A stretch of DNA of 62,171 nucleotides from Paramoeba atlantica. Lineage: Eukaryota > Discosea. Below the pieces are notes generated by a model. That model did not search any database. It was not told where the DNA came from and saw only the letters and a list, made by a program, of their open reading frames with translations. Below, one piece after another: positions 1 to 11,064 of the stretch; position 1 is the stretch's first letter, and every line of letters begins with the position of its first letter. The position numbers and the translations under genes are program-made. The stretch covers positions 1-62,171 of the forward strand of contig CDRNVI010000198.1 of the NCBI GenBank assembly GCA_977017575.1, read 5' to 3'.

Positions 1-935
1 CCTAAACCCTAAACCCAAACCCTAAACCCTAAACCCCTAAACCCTAAACCCTAAACCCTAAACCCTAAACCCTAAACCCTAAACCCTAAACCCTAAACCC
101 TAAACCCTAAACCCTAAACCCTAAACCCTAAACCCTAAACCCTAAACCCTAAACCCTAAACCCTAAACCCTAAACCCTAAACCCTAAACCCTAAACCCTA
201 AACCCTAAACCCTAAACCCTAAACCCTAAACCCTAAACCCTAAACCCTAAACCCTAAACCCTAAACCCTAAACCCTAAACCCTAAACCCTAAACCCTAAA
301 CCCTAAACCCTAAACCCTAAACCCTAAACCCTAAACCCTAAACCCTAAACCCTAAACCCTAAACCCTAAACCCTAAACCCTAAACCCTAAACCCTAAACC
401 CTAAACCCTAAACCCTAAACCCTAAACCCTAAACCCTAAACCCTAAACCCTAAACCCTAAACCCTAAACCCTAAACCCTAAACCCTAAACCCTAAACCCT
501 AAACCCTAAACCCTAAACCCTAAACCCTAAACCCTAAACCCTAAACCCTAAACCCTAAACCCTAAACCCTAAACCCTAAACCCTAAACCCTAAACCCTAA
601 ACCCTAAACCCTAAACCCTAAACCCTAAACCCTAAACCCTAAACCCTAAACCCTAAACCCTAAACCCTAAACCCTAAACCCTAAACCCTAAACCCTAAAC
701 CCTAAACCCTAAACCCTAAACCCTAAACCCTAAACCCTAAACCCTAAACCCTAAACCCTAAACCCTAAACCCTAAACCCTAAACCCTAAACCCTAAACCC
801 TAAACCCTAAACCCTAAACCCTAAACCCTAAACCCTAAACCCTAAAACCCTAAACCCTAAACCCTAAACCCTAAACCCTAAACCCTAAACCCTAAACCCT
901 AAACCCTAAACCCTAAACCCTAAACCCTAAACCCT
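1..935. repeat. Telomere, CCCTAAA (TTTAGGG) array
   Basis: About 133 copies of the 7-mer CCCTAAA run from base 1 to the junction near 935. This is the C-rich strand read from the chromosome end inward. Variant units lie near the outer end (CCCAAAC near 13-18, ACCCCTAAA near 35-43), and one four-A unit lies near 843-848. The rest is uniform. The array abuts retrotransposon coding sequence with no subtelomeric spacer. Confidence 0.98.
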
Positions 936-1788
936 TTAGTCTTCCTAGTATATCCTTCAAGTCTTCTAAATGTTTTTCAAAGGAATTGCTGAAACAGATA
1001 ATGTCATCAACATATGCAAAACAGCATCTCCATATGAGTCCATTCAATACAGCTTCAATATAACATTGTTGTGTTGCTGGAGCATTACACAATCCAAATG
1101 GCATTGAGAGAAATTCCCAAAGTCCATATTTGCTTGTAAAAGCTGTTTTTTCAACATCTTGTTGTTGGATCGGAATTGACCAAAAGGCATCTGTCAGATC
1201 AATTGATGAGAAATATGAGGAATTGCCAAGGGCTCCAAGAATTGTATCCATTCTTGAAAGAGGATATGCATCCTTCTTTGTGACATTATTAAGACGACGA
1301 AAATCAACACAAAATCGGATTTTGCCATTCTTTTTGTCTGCCAATAGAATTGGTGAAGCCCATGGTGAGGTTGAAGGTTGAATTACTTTTCTTTTCACCA
1401 TTTTATCAATATGTTTCCAAATAATGTAATCTTCAGCAGGAGTTGTTTTTCGAGGAACTGTGCAAACCAGTTTAGCAGTTGCATCAGTTTCGATCTTATG
1501 CTCCATTGCTGTTGTTTGGGTCAATGGATCTTCTCTTTTTTGTTCATCCCAAAGGTCTTTAAATTCAGTTAGCAGTTCTGCTAATTTAATTTGTTGTTGA
1601 GAATTCAAGTTTGTAGCATTGATTTGAAATGTCTCATATGCTTCTTTTAATTCAGATTTCATTTGATTTTCTTCACCAAAATCCAGTGGTTCATTTTCTG
1701 GATTTGCAAGGAGAGCAAAAACTTGATTTATCTTTGATTTGTCAAAAGCATCTGTTTCCATTGTTGGATTTATTTTGGGTTGTTTTTA
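936..1788 (-). pseudogene. Reverse transcriptase, truncated by telomere
   Basis: Ty3/gypsy RT motifs appear in order: KKNGKIRFCVDFRRLN, SYFSSIDLTDAFWSIPI, TAFTSKYGLWEFLSMPFGL, and the catalytic box YVDDIICFS. The reading stops about 20 residues later at LKDILGRLK, where telomere repeats take over in frame. Missing are the thumb, RNase H and integrase. A methionine at 1761 follows the last in-frame TAA (1786-1788), but this is probably not a native start, because RT is normally part of a polyprotein. Confidence 0.9.
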
Positions 1789-2703
1789 ACTTTGAATTGG
1801 GGAGATTTCTTCTGCAAAATTTTCTGAAAATTTGCGTTTTCATCCCTCTTTAAGAAACAACATCTTATTTTCTTTAGCAACCCAAGCATCAAGCCAAGGG
1901 CTGTTGAGAGCTTTAAAATAGTTTGCTCCCACTTTTGAATTAAATGGTTTCTTTTCTTTTGATTTTTGATCTTGTTCTTTTGTATTCACCTTTTTTACAG
2001 GTTGAATATCTTGAAGATCAAGGAGCGAACGATTTGATATTTGAAGAAGTTCTGTTTGTTCAACATCATCATCGTTAATCTCATGTATGGAACCAAGTTC
2101 CCATCCTTTTTTAAGTTTTACATATTTGTTTGTTGGATTAATTACCAATATGTTTGATTGATAGATGTTTTTCTTTCTTCCAGGTCTTTCTTTTTGGGTA
2201 ATTGAGATAAGACCTTGTGAAGCAATTAATTTGCCTTTTCCACTATCTCTTGGAAAGAAGAAACATTCCGGTGATGAGACTTGTCCTTTTGCTGTGAGTG
2301 GCACTATCACAGCCGATCTTGGGGGAATGCCACTGGTTACTGCTGTTGTGACCAGGGTCTTACTTCTCCGGTTCCTTCTGTCATCAAGAAGTTCCAAGTC
2401 CGGACTAAGTTCATTCATTTGAAGATTATTTTCTTTTGGCTTTGCCTGAACAAGCTTTTTTTCTTGCCACAGAATATAATTGCTATCCGTTCCAAGTTTT
2501 AGTCTTTTCATAGCTGGCCAGCCTATCAATGTTTGAACAGGAAGGTGGTCGAATATGAAGAACCATAAATTGGCTTCAAAATGTGAGAATTTTACTCTCA
2601 GTAAAACTTCTTCATTTACAACAACTTTGGAAGAATTTCCAACTGTGACTTTTAAAGTATGGATTTTTCTTCTTCTTAATATTTGAATACCAGGTCTTTT
2701 TAA

Positions 2704-3438
2704 TTATTGTAAACTGATTGCATTAATTCCAGATCCTGTGTCAAGGCATGTTGTTGAATTTAGATTGCCTATTTTCGACTCAAATTCCAGAGGTCCCCCG
2801 ACATCACGGCTTTCTTCTCCTTTTTGTTCAATTTGACTTAAGGAGAGGATGCGGATGGGTTCTGAATTGGTTAATTCTGGAGAATTAATTGCCATTTTGT
2901 AATGTTCAGTTGGGATATCATGGACATCCATAAATTGTCTATTTTCTTTCTCTTGTGTATTTTCTTTCTCTTGTGGAGAAGGATTTTTACTTGAATTTTT
3001 ACAAGAAAGATCAGAATATGGTGTATCATAATTTATTGGAGTTTGTTGAGTTTGACCACTACTTTGTATGAAGAGACTTTTCAATTCATTGAATTGTTGG
3101 TTCATCTTTTCATCCATTTTGTGGGCAAATTCTTCAAATTCTTGTTTTCTTTTTTTATGTGGGTCTTGGTCTCTATTTGAACCTTGACCTTGTTGTTTTT
3201 GTTGTCCTCTTGGACCTTGATCTTTCAACCCTCTTTTCCTTTTTCTGGTTACTTTGCAGCGTTGCGTAATGTGGGTATCTTGATTACCACAATGGCGGCA
3301 ATATTTCAACCCTTTTTGCATCGCTTCTTTCACCAAAGGACAATTTTTGGGTACATGACCAAAGTCTTCACAGGCTCGGCATTGCAACTCCTGTGCCCTC
3401 TTTCTTGCCTCTTTCAGCTCTTGTCCATTAGGGTTCAA
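2704..3438 (-). pseudogene. Zinc-knuckle and aspartic protease region
   Basis: Two CCHC knuckles are visible: CRACEDFGHVPKNC (C-x2-C-x4-H-x4-C) and CRHCGNQDTHITQRC (C-x2-C-x5-H-x4-C). They bind RNA in nucleocapsid proteins. A Gln/Lys-rich linker leads to LDTGSGINAIS, which contains the D-T-G active site of retroviral-type aspartic proteases. A TAA at 2704-2706 falls just after this motif. The frame continues below it into the rest of the protease fold, with a GWPAMKRL segment near 2530-2510 in the position of the second conserved protease motif, and a linker down to 1840. Confidence 0.8.
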
Positions 3439-3456
3439 GGCTAATGAAAGGGAGTT

Positions 3457-4473
3457 TCAGGTCTTATCAGCGAATTGTTTTGTTGGGTAGTCCTTTTGGT
3501 ACTGGACAGTCAGAGCAATAGAAAGCATGTCACCTCCTTTAGCTGTAGCTTTCGCTCCCTCCCATGTCCGATGGTACGAAGAATCTTGTACTTGGGCTTC
3601 GAAAATGTCTCTAACTTCTTCAAGTTGGGTGTCCTCACTCCCCTTTTCCTTGACAGCAATGTTCAAGAACTTCATTGTATGAGTCATGAAGTCCTCAGAG
3701 ATATCGAACTTGTACGAGTAAAGAGCACTTGTATCAGTATCAAGGGGTTTGTAAATGTGACTTGAAGCCATGCAGAGATCAAAAACCAACTTCTGGAAGG
3801 TTTGAGGATGACCGATGATGTCAAGTCCGAATGCTATCAACTTGGGTCGTGCGAGGGTTACAGTGAGTTCATTATTTGGCCACCCATTGGTTTTCCAAAC
3901 TTGATAAAGAGCATCAAGCTTTTCTGTTTTGGTTAGATTCTTTGAGAGGCCATCGATTGCTCTTTCGATTGATTGTTGGAGAGCTTTGTCAGCCACAAAG
4001 GATTTCTCGTCTGGTATCGGTACCAAAGCATCCTTTCCCAAACGATGGTTTTGTGTTGTTGAAGATGAAGAGATACTTTGATCGAGTTCTTGGATTAGAG
4101 TTCATCTTGCACCCACATTCGAAGCAGCAACCATGACTTTGGGCAGGGGAATCAATTCAACTTTGCCTTTGTCATTGACCTTTTGCTGGTAGAGGGTGCC
4201 ATTTATGACTACTAGTTGCATTTCCAAGGAATCGGGAAGACCAGAAGGATCAGAATGAAGGGGAGAGGGGGTACTAGAATCAAGAGGGGAATCACTTTCA
4301 GTGCTGGGAGTTTTGCCAAGAGAAGGAGGACTGAGCTTGGGCATTCCAGGATGTTTCTTAGGCGACTTTTTCGTCTTACCAGAGGTCTCTCCTTCTTGTT
4401 TCTTATCTTTATCCCTTCCCATTGGAGCCTCCAAATGTAAAATGATAGTTTTTACAGTGAATAATAAAAGCAA
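3457..4473 (-). pseudogene. gag-like region of the Ty3/gypsy element
   Basis: Two stretches (4473-4102 and 4041-3457) share one frame and are separated by a TGA at 4102-4104. The first is a Ser/Pro/Lys-rich N-terminal part. A methionine at about 4422, beginning MGRDKDKKQEGE, is the most natural start. The second looks like a helical capsid domain. Position before the zinc knuckles supports gag; sequence similarity was not tested. A TGA at 3457-3459 separates it from the knuckle region in the same frame. Confidence 0.65.
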
Positions 4474-4801
4474 TCAAAATGTTGTTGTGCAATTTGAGAA
4501 TTTGAAAAGGTGAACATTGGACCGTTTCAGAATTTGGTGGTTCCACGTCAGCACTCATTCTCCTTTATTTAGTAAATCAAAAAGGCATAGATGTCTTTAT
4601 CAAGGAGTTGTTGATTTCTCCATTGCACCCTAATTGAAAGAACAGAAGAGTTGAAAGGTTTGGAAAGATACATGATAGATTGTTTGATTTACCAATGAAC
4701 TTTTTTATTCCATATTTCAAGTGAATGTTTTAGTTTGTTATTCTTTTTTTTTTTCTTTATTCACAAACTATTAAAAACAACACCACCAGATCAATCATTT
4801 T
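4474..4801. other. Spacer upstream of the retroelement, no gene seen
   Basis: This AT-rich stretch precedes the gag-like region and could hold the element leader. I see no clear LTR ends, tRNA primer-binding site or open frame. Confidence 0.5.
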
Positions 4802-5169
4802 ACTTTTCCACACACAATCAAAAGAAAGAATTGAGAAAATCAAAGAAAAACAAAAGGTTTCTTTTTTAGCACACCTTATGCTTCGATGTTTTTCGTCTCT
4901 TTTGGATAGAATTGTCACCTTAATCAATTCGATTCGTAAATCTTTCGAAAAAATTCGTTAGTTTTTTGCAATGTATAGAAATTGATTATTTCACTTTTCC
5001 ACACACAATCAAAAGAAAGAACTGAGAAAATCAAAGAAAAACAAAAAATTTCTTTTTTAGCACACCTTATGCTTCAATGTTTTTTGTCTCTTTCAGATAG
5101 AATTGTCACCTTAATCGATTTGATTCGTAAATCTTTTGAAAAAATTCATTAGTTTTTTGTAATGTATAG
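4802..5169. repeat. Direct tandem repeat, two copies of about 190 bp
   Basis: Copy 1 begins at 4802 and copy 2 at 4993, both with ACTTTTCCACACACAATC. They align without gaps over about 175 bases. About a dozen differences were seen by eye and all are transitions. Roughly half fall at CpG sites, for example TTCGAT/TTCAAT, TTCGTC/TTTGTC, TTTCGA/TTTTGA, ATTCGT/ATTCAT. It may be part of the retroelement leader or LTR region, but this is unproven. Confidence 0.85.
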
Positions 5170-6060
5170 GGCTCAAAAGGAATATCTGAAATCACTTCAA
5201 CTCCAAAAAATGCCACAATTGCAAGTGCAGCTTGAGCTCACCCCCATGTGTGTTGTTGTAAGTGGTTGTTGGAAGTTTTATTTTTGTTTTTGTTGTGATT
5301 TTTTGTTTTGTCATGTAATTTTCAGTGGAAATGTACACTTGGAGGGAGTGTCAGGTTGTGAGAGTGTTTCAACTCTTGAAGATGTTTCTCAATTTGGTGT
5401 TGTTTTGTTGTTTCCTTTGCATTTTCCCAATTCAGGAGCATTTTATTTTGCCCAAAATTGTGTTTCATCATGAATTTGGTTTGTATTGCTTTTGTTGTGC
5501 TTTGAGCAGAAGTTGTAGAAAACCATAGTAAATTTAGGAGATTTAAACTGATCTGTTTCCTTGTTTTGTTTGTATTAGTAGTAGAGATGCACCACTCTGT
5601 ACTCCATCAATTGAAGATCCAAGAGTTGAAACATATTGTTGGAACCAGTGAAGAGTGGATTGTTCTAAATTCAACTTTGTGGAGTTGGATCAATTCCCCT
5701 CTAGTCTGTGAACTAGGTGCCTTCTCAATCCCTTCAATGAATTTTGTAAGAAAGTTCCAAGGAAACACACAGTGACTACTCCTCACATATTGTTTCCAAC
5801 TCAAAGTGCTCTTGAAAATGCTCTAATCCTCTCTCTGTCATTATTACTAAGGACATTCAGGAATGGATTCCCCAGTCCCAAGAGAAGGATTTTGTGAAAA
5901 ACTTTATGGAAGATGACTTTCAAAGGAATGTTAAAGAACTATGTGTTTAAGTCTTAATTTATCTCCCCTTTCCCCAAGTCCTTTCTTTTCCCCCTTTTCC
6001 ATCTTAGTGAAGGTTTTTTAATTTCAATAAATGGCATCTGGTGTCTGACAAACAAAAAAA
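5170..6060 (+). other. Degenerate A-tailed sequence (possible retrocopy)
   Basis: No continuous frame spans this stretch. A short frame (about 5840-5949) reads like protein and ends in TAA. Downstream are AATAAA at about 6026 and an A-run at about 6054-6063, the arrangement of a polyadenylated transcript end. Plausible readings are a degenerate non-LTR element, a processed pseudogene, or the 3' end of a plus-strand gene. The protein is not recognised. A short repeat (ACATTGTACAGCACATTGTA) follows near 6084-6105. Confidence 0.35.
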
Positions 6061-6250
6061 AAACCCTACTACATGACCAAGCTACATTGTACAGCACATT
6101 GTACAGCACATTTTAATTTTCTTTTTTTGTTTGAGCTGGTTTTCTAGTTAGTCCCTAAATCAAAAAAACAAAAAGTGAGATTCCATTTCTTTCCCACACA
6201 ATCATTATTTTAAAAATGAAAAAAATTGAAACAAAAAAAATGAAAAAAAA

Positions 6251-9200
6251 TCAAACCTTTAATTGAATGATTAGTTCAACAATGCTTTCATCTTTTGCAA
6301 CATCAAGTACTGTTTGTCCATTCTAAAAACAAGAAAAGAAAAGAAGTTCAAAAAAAAAAAGCTCATTTTTCCAATAACCCCACAAATAAAAAAATAGCAA
6401 AATAAAGAAATAAAAAAGAAAAAAAAAACATCAAAAAAAAAAAAAGAAAAAAAAACTTTGTTTTGAATATTAACATTGGCACCATACCCAATCAAAATCT
6501 GTACAATTTCTTCAAAACCATTAGAAGCAGCTATGTGAAGGGGGGTCCAACCATTCTAAAATATTAAAAAAGAAGTGTTAAAAAAGAGAAAAAAAATAAA
6601 ACAATTATAAAACCCATTAATTCCCCTCTCTATCACAGCAATATAAAAAAAGAGAATAGATTTTTAAAAAAAGAGAAAGAAAATGAAAACTTTATCTTGA
6701 TGATGTATGTCAGACCCATGTTCAATAAGAATTTTTACAACTTCTTCAAAATCTTTGGAAGCAGCTGCATGAAGAGGGCTCTGACCAATCTGAACATAAA
6801 AAGAAGTTTAAAAAAGAAAAAAACATATATCATATATAATATCAGAGAATAACCAACACAGATCAGAAACACCAAAAAAAGAAAAAAGAAAAAGAAACAA
6901 TATCAACAAAAAGAACCTTATTTCCAAGATCAACATTTGGTTTTCCTTTTTCCAATAAAATTTGAATAATTTGTTCATGTCCATTATGAGCAGCAATATA
7001 AAGAGGAGTTACTCCTTTCTTTTTACATTAAAAAAAAAAAATAGAAAAATGAGAAAGTGAAAAAAATGAGAAAATGAAAAAGAAAACACAATCAACAAAA
7101 TAACACCTTAGTTACAAGATCAACATTTGCTCCTCCTTTTTCCAATAAAATTTGAACAATTTGTTCATATCCTTCTTGAGCAGCAATAAAAAGAGGAGTT
7201 GCTCCATTCTTTTTACATTAAAAAAAAATAGAAAAATGAAAAATGAGAAAAAGAAAAAGAAAAAAGAAAACAATCAACAAAAGAACCTTATTTGCAAGAT
7301 CAACATTTGGTTCTCCTTTTTCCAATAAAATTTGAACAATTTGTTCATATCCTTTTTGAGCAGCAATATAAAGAGGAGTTGTTCCACTCTTTACATTTAA
7401 AAAGAGAAAAATGAGAAAGTGAAAAAAAAAAAGAAACAATCAACAAAAAAGAACTTGGTTTGCAAGATCAACATTTGCTCCACCTTTTTCCAATAAAATT
7501 TGAACAATTTGTTCATGTCCTTTAAAAGTAGCAACAAAAAGAGGAGTTACTCCATCCTTTACATTAAAAAAAAAAATAGAAAAATGAGAAAGTGAAAAAA
7601 AAAAAGAAACAATCAACAAAAAAGAACTTGGTTTGCAAGATCAACATTTGCTCCACCTTGTTCCAATAAAATTTGAACAATTTGTTCATATCCTTTTTGA
7701 GCAGCAATATAAAGAGGGGTTACTCCTTTCTTTACATTAAAAAAAAAAAATAGAAAAATGAGAAACTGAAAAAAATGAGAAAATGAAAAAGAAAAAAAAA
7801 AACACAATCAACAAAATAACACCTTAGTTACAAGATCAACATTTGCTCCTCCTTTTTCCAATAAAATTTGAACAATTTGTTCATATCCTTTTTGAGCAGC
7901 AATATAAAGAGGAGTTGTTCCATTCTTTTTACATTTAAAAAAAAATAGAAAAGTGAAAAAGTGAAAAAAAAAGAAAAAGAAAAAGAAACAATCAACAAAA
8001 GAACTTGGTTTGCAAGATCAACATTTGCTCCACCTTTTTCCAATAAAATTTGAACAATTTGTTCATGTCCTTCTTGAGCAGCAATATAAAGAGGAGTTGT
8101 TCCATTCTTTTTACATTAAAAAAAAAAATAGAAAAATGAGAAAGTGAAAAATAAGAAAAATGAGAAAAAGAAAAAGAAAAAGAAAAAGAAACAATCAACA
8201 AAATAACCTGATCTGCAAGATCAACATTTGGTTTTCCTTTTTCCAATAAAATTTGAACAACTTGTTCATGTCCTTCTTGAGCAGCCATAAAAAGAGGAGT
8301 TGCTCCATACTTTACATTAAAAAAAAAATAGAAAAATGAGAAACTGAAAAAAAAAGAAAAAGAAAAAGAAACAATCAACAAAATAACCTTCCTTGGAAGA
8401 TCAATATTTGCTCTTCCTTTATTCAATAAAATTTGAACAATTTGTTTATGTCCATTTTGAGCAGCAATAAAAAGAGGAGTTGCTCCATTCTACATTAAAA
8501 AAAATAGAAAAATGAGAAACTGAAAAAAAAAGAAAAAGAAAAAGAAAAAGAAACAATCAACAAAATAACCTGATCTGGAAGATCAACATTTGCTTTTCCT
8601 TTTTCCAATAAAATTTGAACAATTTGTTTATGTCCATTTTGAGCAGCAATGTAAAGAGGAGTTGCTCCATCCTTTACATTAAAAAAAATTGAAAAAATGA
8701 AAAAAATGAAAATGAAAGAGAAAAAGAAACAATCAACAAATAACCTTCTTTGCAAAATCAACACTTGGTTTTCCTTTATCCAATAAAATTTCAACAATTT
8801 GTTCATATCCATTTCGAGCAGCAAAAAAAAAAGGAGTTCTTCCATCCTTTAGTTGCAAAAAAAAATCGAAAAATGAGAGAAAGTGAAAAAAAAAAAAAAG
8901 AAAAAAAATCAAATTCAAAATATCAATCATAATATCATAATATCATAAAAAGAGAAGAAACCTTATCTGCAAGATCAACATTTGGTTTTCCTTTTTCCAA
9001 TAAAATTTGAACAATTTGTTCATATCCTTCTTGAACAGCAAATTGAAGAGGAGTTGTTTCATGGAACTAAATAAATTTTAATAAAAGATAAAGTGTTTTG
9101 TTCAAAAAAAAAAAAAGAGAAAAAGAACCAAAATGAATTTCAAAAAAGAAACAAAAAAGAAACAAAAATTGTTCTTATTGAAATTTAAAAAAAAAATGAA

Positions 9201-10042
9201 AAAAATAACAAAACTTGTTCAACAGCATTGATATTAGCTCCTTGATGTAATAACAACTCAATTTTCTTTCCATCCCCTTTGAAAGAACCACAGTGGAGAT
9301 CTGTTATTCCAAACTGTTTTTGTTTTTTGTTTTTTGTTTTTTGTTTTTTGTTTTTTATTTTTTGTTTGAAAAAAAAAGTTAAAATTGTGGTGTGGTGAAA
9401 CCCCTCCAATTTCCACCCCCCCTCTCCCTCTCCCAAAAAAGTTGAAAAACATAAGGTCCATTTTTTAAAAAAGAAAAGAAAAAAGAATAAAAAGAACATT
9501 GGGGTATTCATGTTTTTCCACCATCTCAAAAAGTATCCCAATTTGAATCCAATTGTGATCCACAAAAGCAATTTTGAATAATTCCTTTTGTTTTTCAAAA
9601 ATATAATTAAAAAAGATTAATTTAATATTAAATTAAAATAAAATGTTGTTTCATTGAATCAAGACATAGACAAAAAGAGAAAGAAGAAGAAAGAAAACAA
9701 AGAAATAAACAGTCAGAAAAAAGAAGCAGAAAAAAGAAGCAGAAAAAAATGATTGACACAAACCTCAAATGATTTTTCTTTCAATTCTTTTCTCATTTTC
9801 TCTTCTTCTTCTTCTTTTCTCTTCTTCTCTTCTTCTTCAATTCTCAATCTCACTGCTTCAAGTTCTTCATTTTCCACTTTCGGTCTTTTAATCACTCCCT
9901 TTCTTTGTTTTTCTCTCCCTTTCTCTTCTTCTTCTTCTTTTCTCTTCCTCTTCCTCTTCCTCTCTTCGTCTCTTCTCTTCTCAGGACTCTCTCTTTCTCT
10001 CACCACCTCCTCTTCCATCATATTTCTCTCATTCGAATTCAT
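6251..10042 (-). CDS. Ankyrin-repeat protein, one repeat per exon
   Basis: Eighteen exons give about 653 aa. Exon 1 (10042-9764) starts MNSNERNMMEEE and is a long Lys/Glu/Arg-rich, probably coiled-coil segment. Exons 2 and 3 (9584-9498, 9313-9215) are weak ankyrin-like units. Exons 4-17 each encode one ankyrin repeat, from the consensus start (xGxTPLxxAA) to the end: 9066-8962, 8846-8745, 8671-8570, 8489-8388, 8309-8208, 8106-8005, 7924-7823, 7729-7628, 7556-7455, 7388-7287, 7208-7107, 7018-6917, 6789-6691, 6555-6457. Exon 18 (6322-6251) is a half repeat ending in TGA. Every exon length is a multiple of three and every intron is phase 0. Ankyrin arrays bind protein partners; this one's partner is unknown. 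There is no signal peptide or membrane segment, so it is likely intracellular. Confidence 0.9.
6917..8846 (-). repeat. Tandem exon+intron repeat, period about 182 bp
   Basis: Eleven exon starts (6917, 7107, 7287, 7455, 7628, 7823, 8005, 8208, 8388, 8570, 8745) are spaced 168-203 bp apart. Introns are copied as well as exons: the sense strand usually begins GTT.TTTTGTTGATTG and ends with a T-rich stretch and a TGTAAAG/TAATGTAAAAAG-like acceptor region. At DNA level this is a minisatellite-like array in which each unit is one ankyrin exon plus its intron. Confidence 0.9.
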
Positions 10043-11064
10043 TTTGGAAAAGTAAAACAAAAATAAAACAAAAATTTCCCACACCTCAGGTGAAACGAGT
10101 GATCAATTTTAGTGTATGATTTTGTTGAGAACTGATGAGAGAGAAAAAGAAAAAGAATTTTCAAAAAAAAAAAAAGAGAAAAATAAGAATGGAAGAATTA
10201 TCTCAAAAAAAAAAAGAAATTCAACCTCAAAATCTCAAACAAAAAAGAAAAGAAAAAAATCAAAAATCTCAAACAAACAAAATCAAAAAGAGAAAAAAAA
10301 GCCACACAAAAAATGAATAAAATATGGTTTGCTAAATAAGGAATAAATCCAAATAAGGAATGAAGTGATCCGTTTCCGAATTTTCCAAAAACGACAAAAT
10401 TTGGTTTTGCTTGATTGGTTGATTCGGTTTTCCGAAAAGAAAGATAGGGAAACAGAGGTTTCTCTCCTCTCTCTCCTCTCTTTCTCCTCTCTCTCTCCTC
10501 TCACTCTCCTCTCTCTCTCCTCTCTCCTTACTCTCTCCCTCTCCTTTCTCCTCTTGATTGAAAAAAATCCTTCTTCTCTTTCTATCCCTCATTTTTGAGA
10601 AAAATGTGTCAGCAGTGAGATATTATTGAAGAAAGATTTTCTCCTTCTTGTGTGTGGGAAAAATATTGGCTCAGAAAAAACTGTTGGAAAAAAGGAAAGA
10701 GAGAGCTTATCAACCTTAATTTTTTATCATTGAACTGACACAGAGAGAGAGAGAGAGAAATAGGGTTGTGGTCTGTTTTTCAACAAAAAAGAAAGAAATC
10801 GTTTAGCGTTGTTGTATGTTGGGGTGGGGGGAGGGAGAGAGGATATGGTTGGTTTGGAACGAGAGTGTGGTGGGGGTTGGGGATGTGTTGTGTAGAGAGG
10901 ATGGTGTATGTACTTCGAGAGTCCTCCGTTGTAATCAATGGATTCTTCTTTCATCAGTCCATTGGAGGGGTGAAGAGAGAGAGGGAGAGGGAGAGGAAGA
11001 GAGAGAGAGAGAGAGAGAGGGTGGGAGGGAGGATGGTCTTGTCAGTATGAAAAAAGAAGAAGAA
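10043..11064. other. Intergenic, ankyrin gene 5' side; simple-sequence tracts
   Basis: No convincing gene. CT-rich (TCTCTCC) repeats lie at about 10458-10560 and GA-rich repeats at about 10975-11020. The stretch should hold the promoter of the ankyrin gene (start 10042) and the 3' end of the MADS gene (stop at 11065). No clear TATA element was assigned. Confidence 0.6.

Larger units (their letters stand above)
936..4473 (-). mobile_element. Ty3/gypsy-type LTR retroelement, 3' end lost at telomere
   Basis: Read on the minus strand from 4473 down, the element has gag-like sequence, two CCHC zinc knuckles, an aspartic protease and the start of a reverse transcriptase, the gag-pro-RT order of Ty3/gypsy elements. 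The remaining RT, RNase H and integrase are absent because telomere repeats begin at about 935. The blocks all share one reading frame with no frameshift. They are broken only by stops at 4102-4104 (TGA), 3457-3459 (TGA), 2704-2706 (TAA), 1840-1842 (TGA) and 1786-1788 (TAA). I found no flanking LTR or primer-binding site. The copy is defective: 3'-truncated and stop-ridden. Confidence 0.9.

Noticed and set aside
1378..4440. Plus-strand open frames opposite the retroelement
   Set aside because: They are shadows of the minus-strand gag-pro-RT frame, which carries recognisable motifs.
913..4473. Alternative genetic code reading TGA/TAA as sense
   Set aside because: Host genes with good family endings (carrier, HMG-box, 7TM, beta-helix) end at TAA or TGA, so the stops in the retroelement are better explained as decay.
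4474..5169. Direct repeat as the two LTRs of the element
   Set aside because: Both copies lie side by side on the same flank of gag, do not enclose the element, and no TG...CA ends or primer-binding site were seen.
6917..8846. CRISPR-like or satellite array
   Set aside because: The period is about 182 bp and each unit contains a coding ankyrin exon and an intron in a eukaryotic gene.
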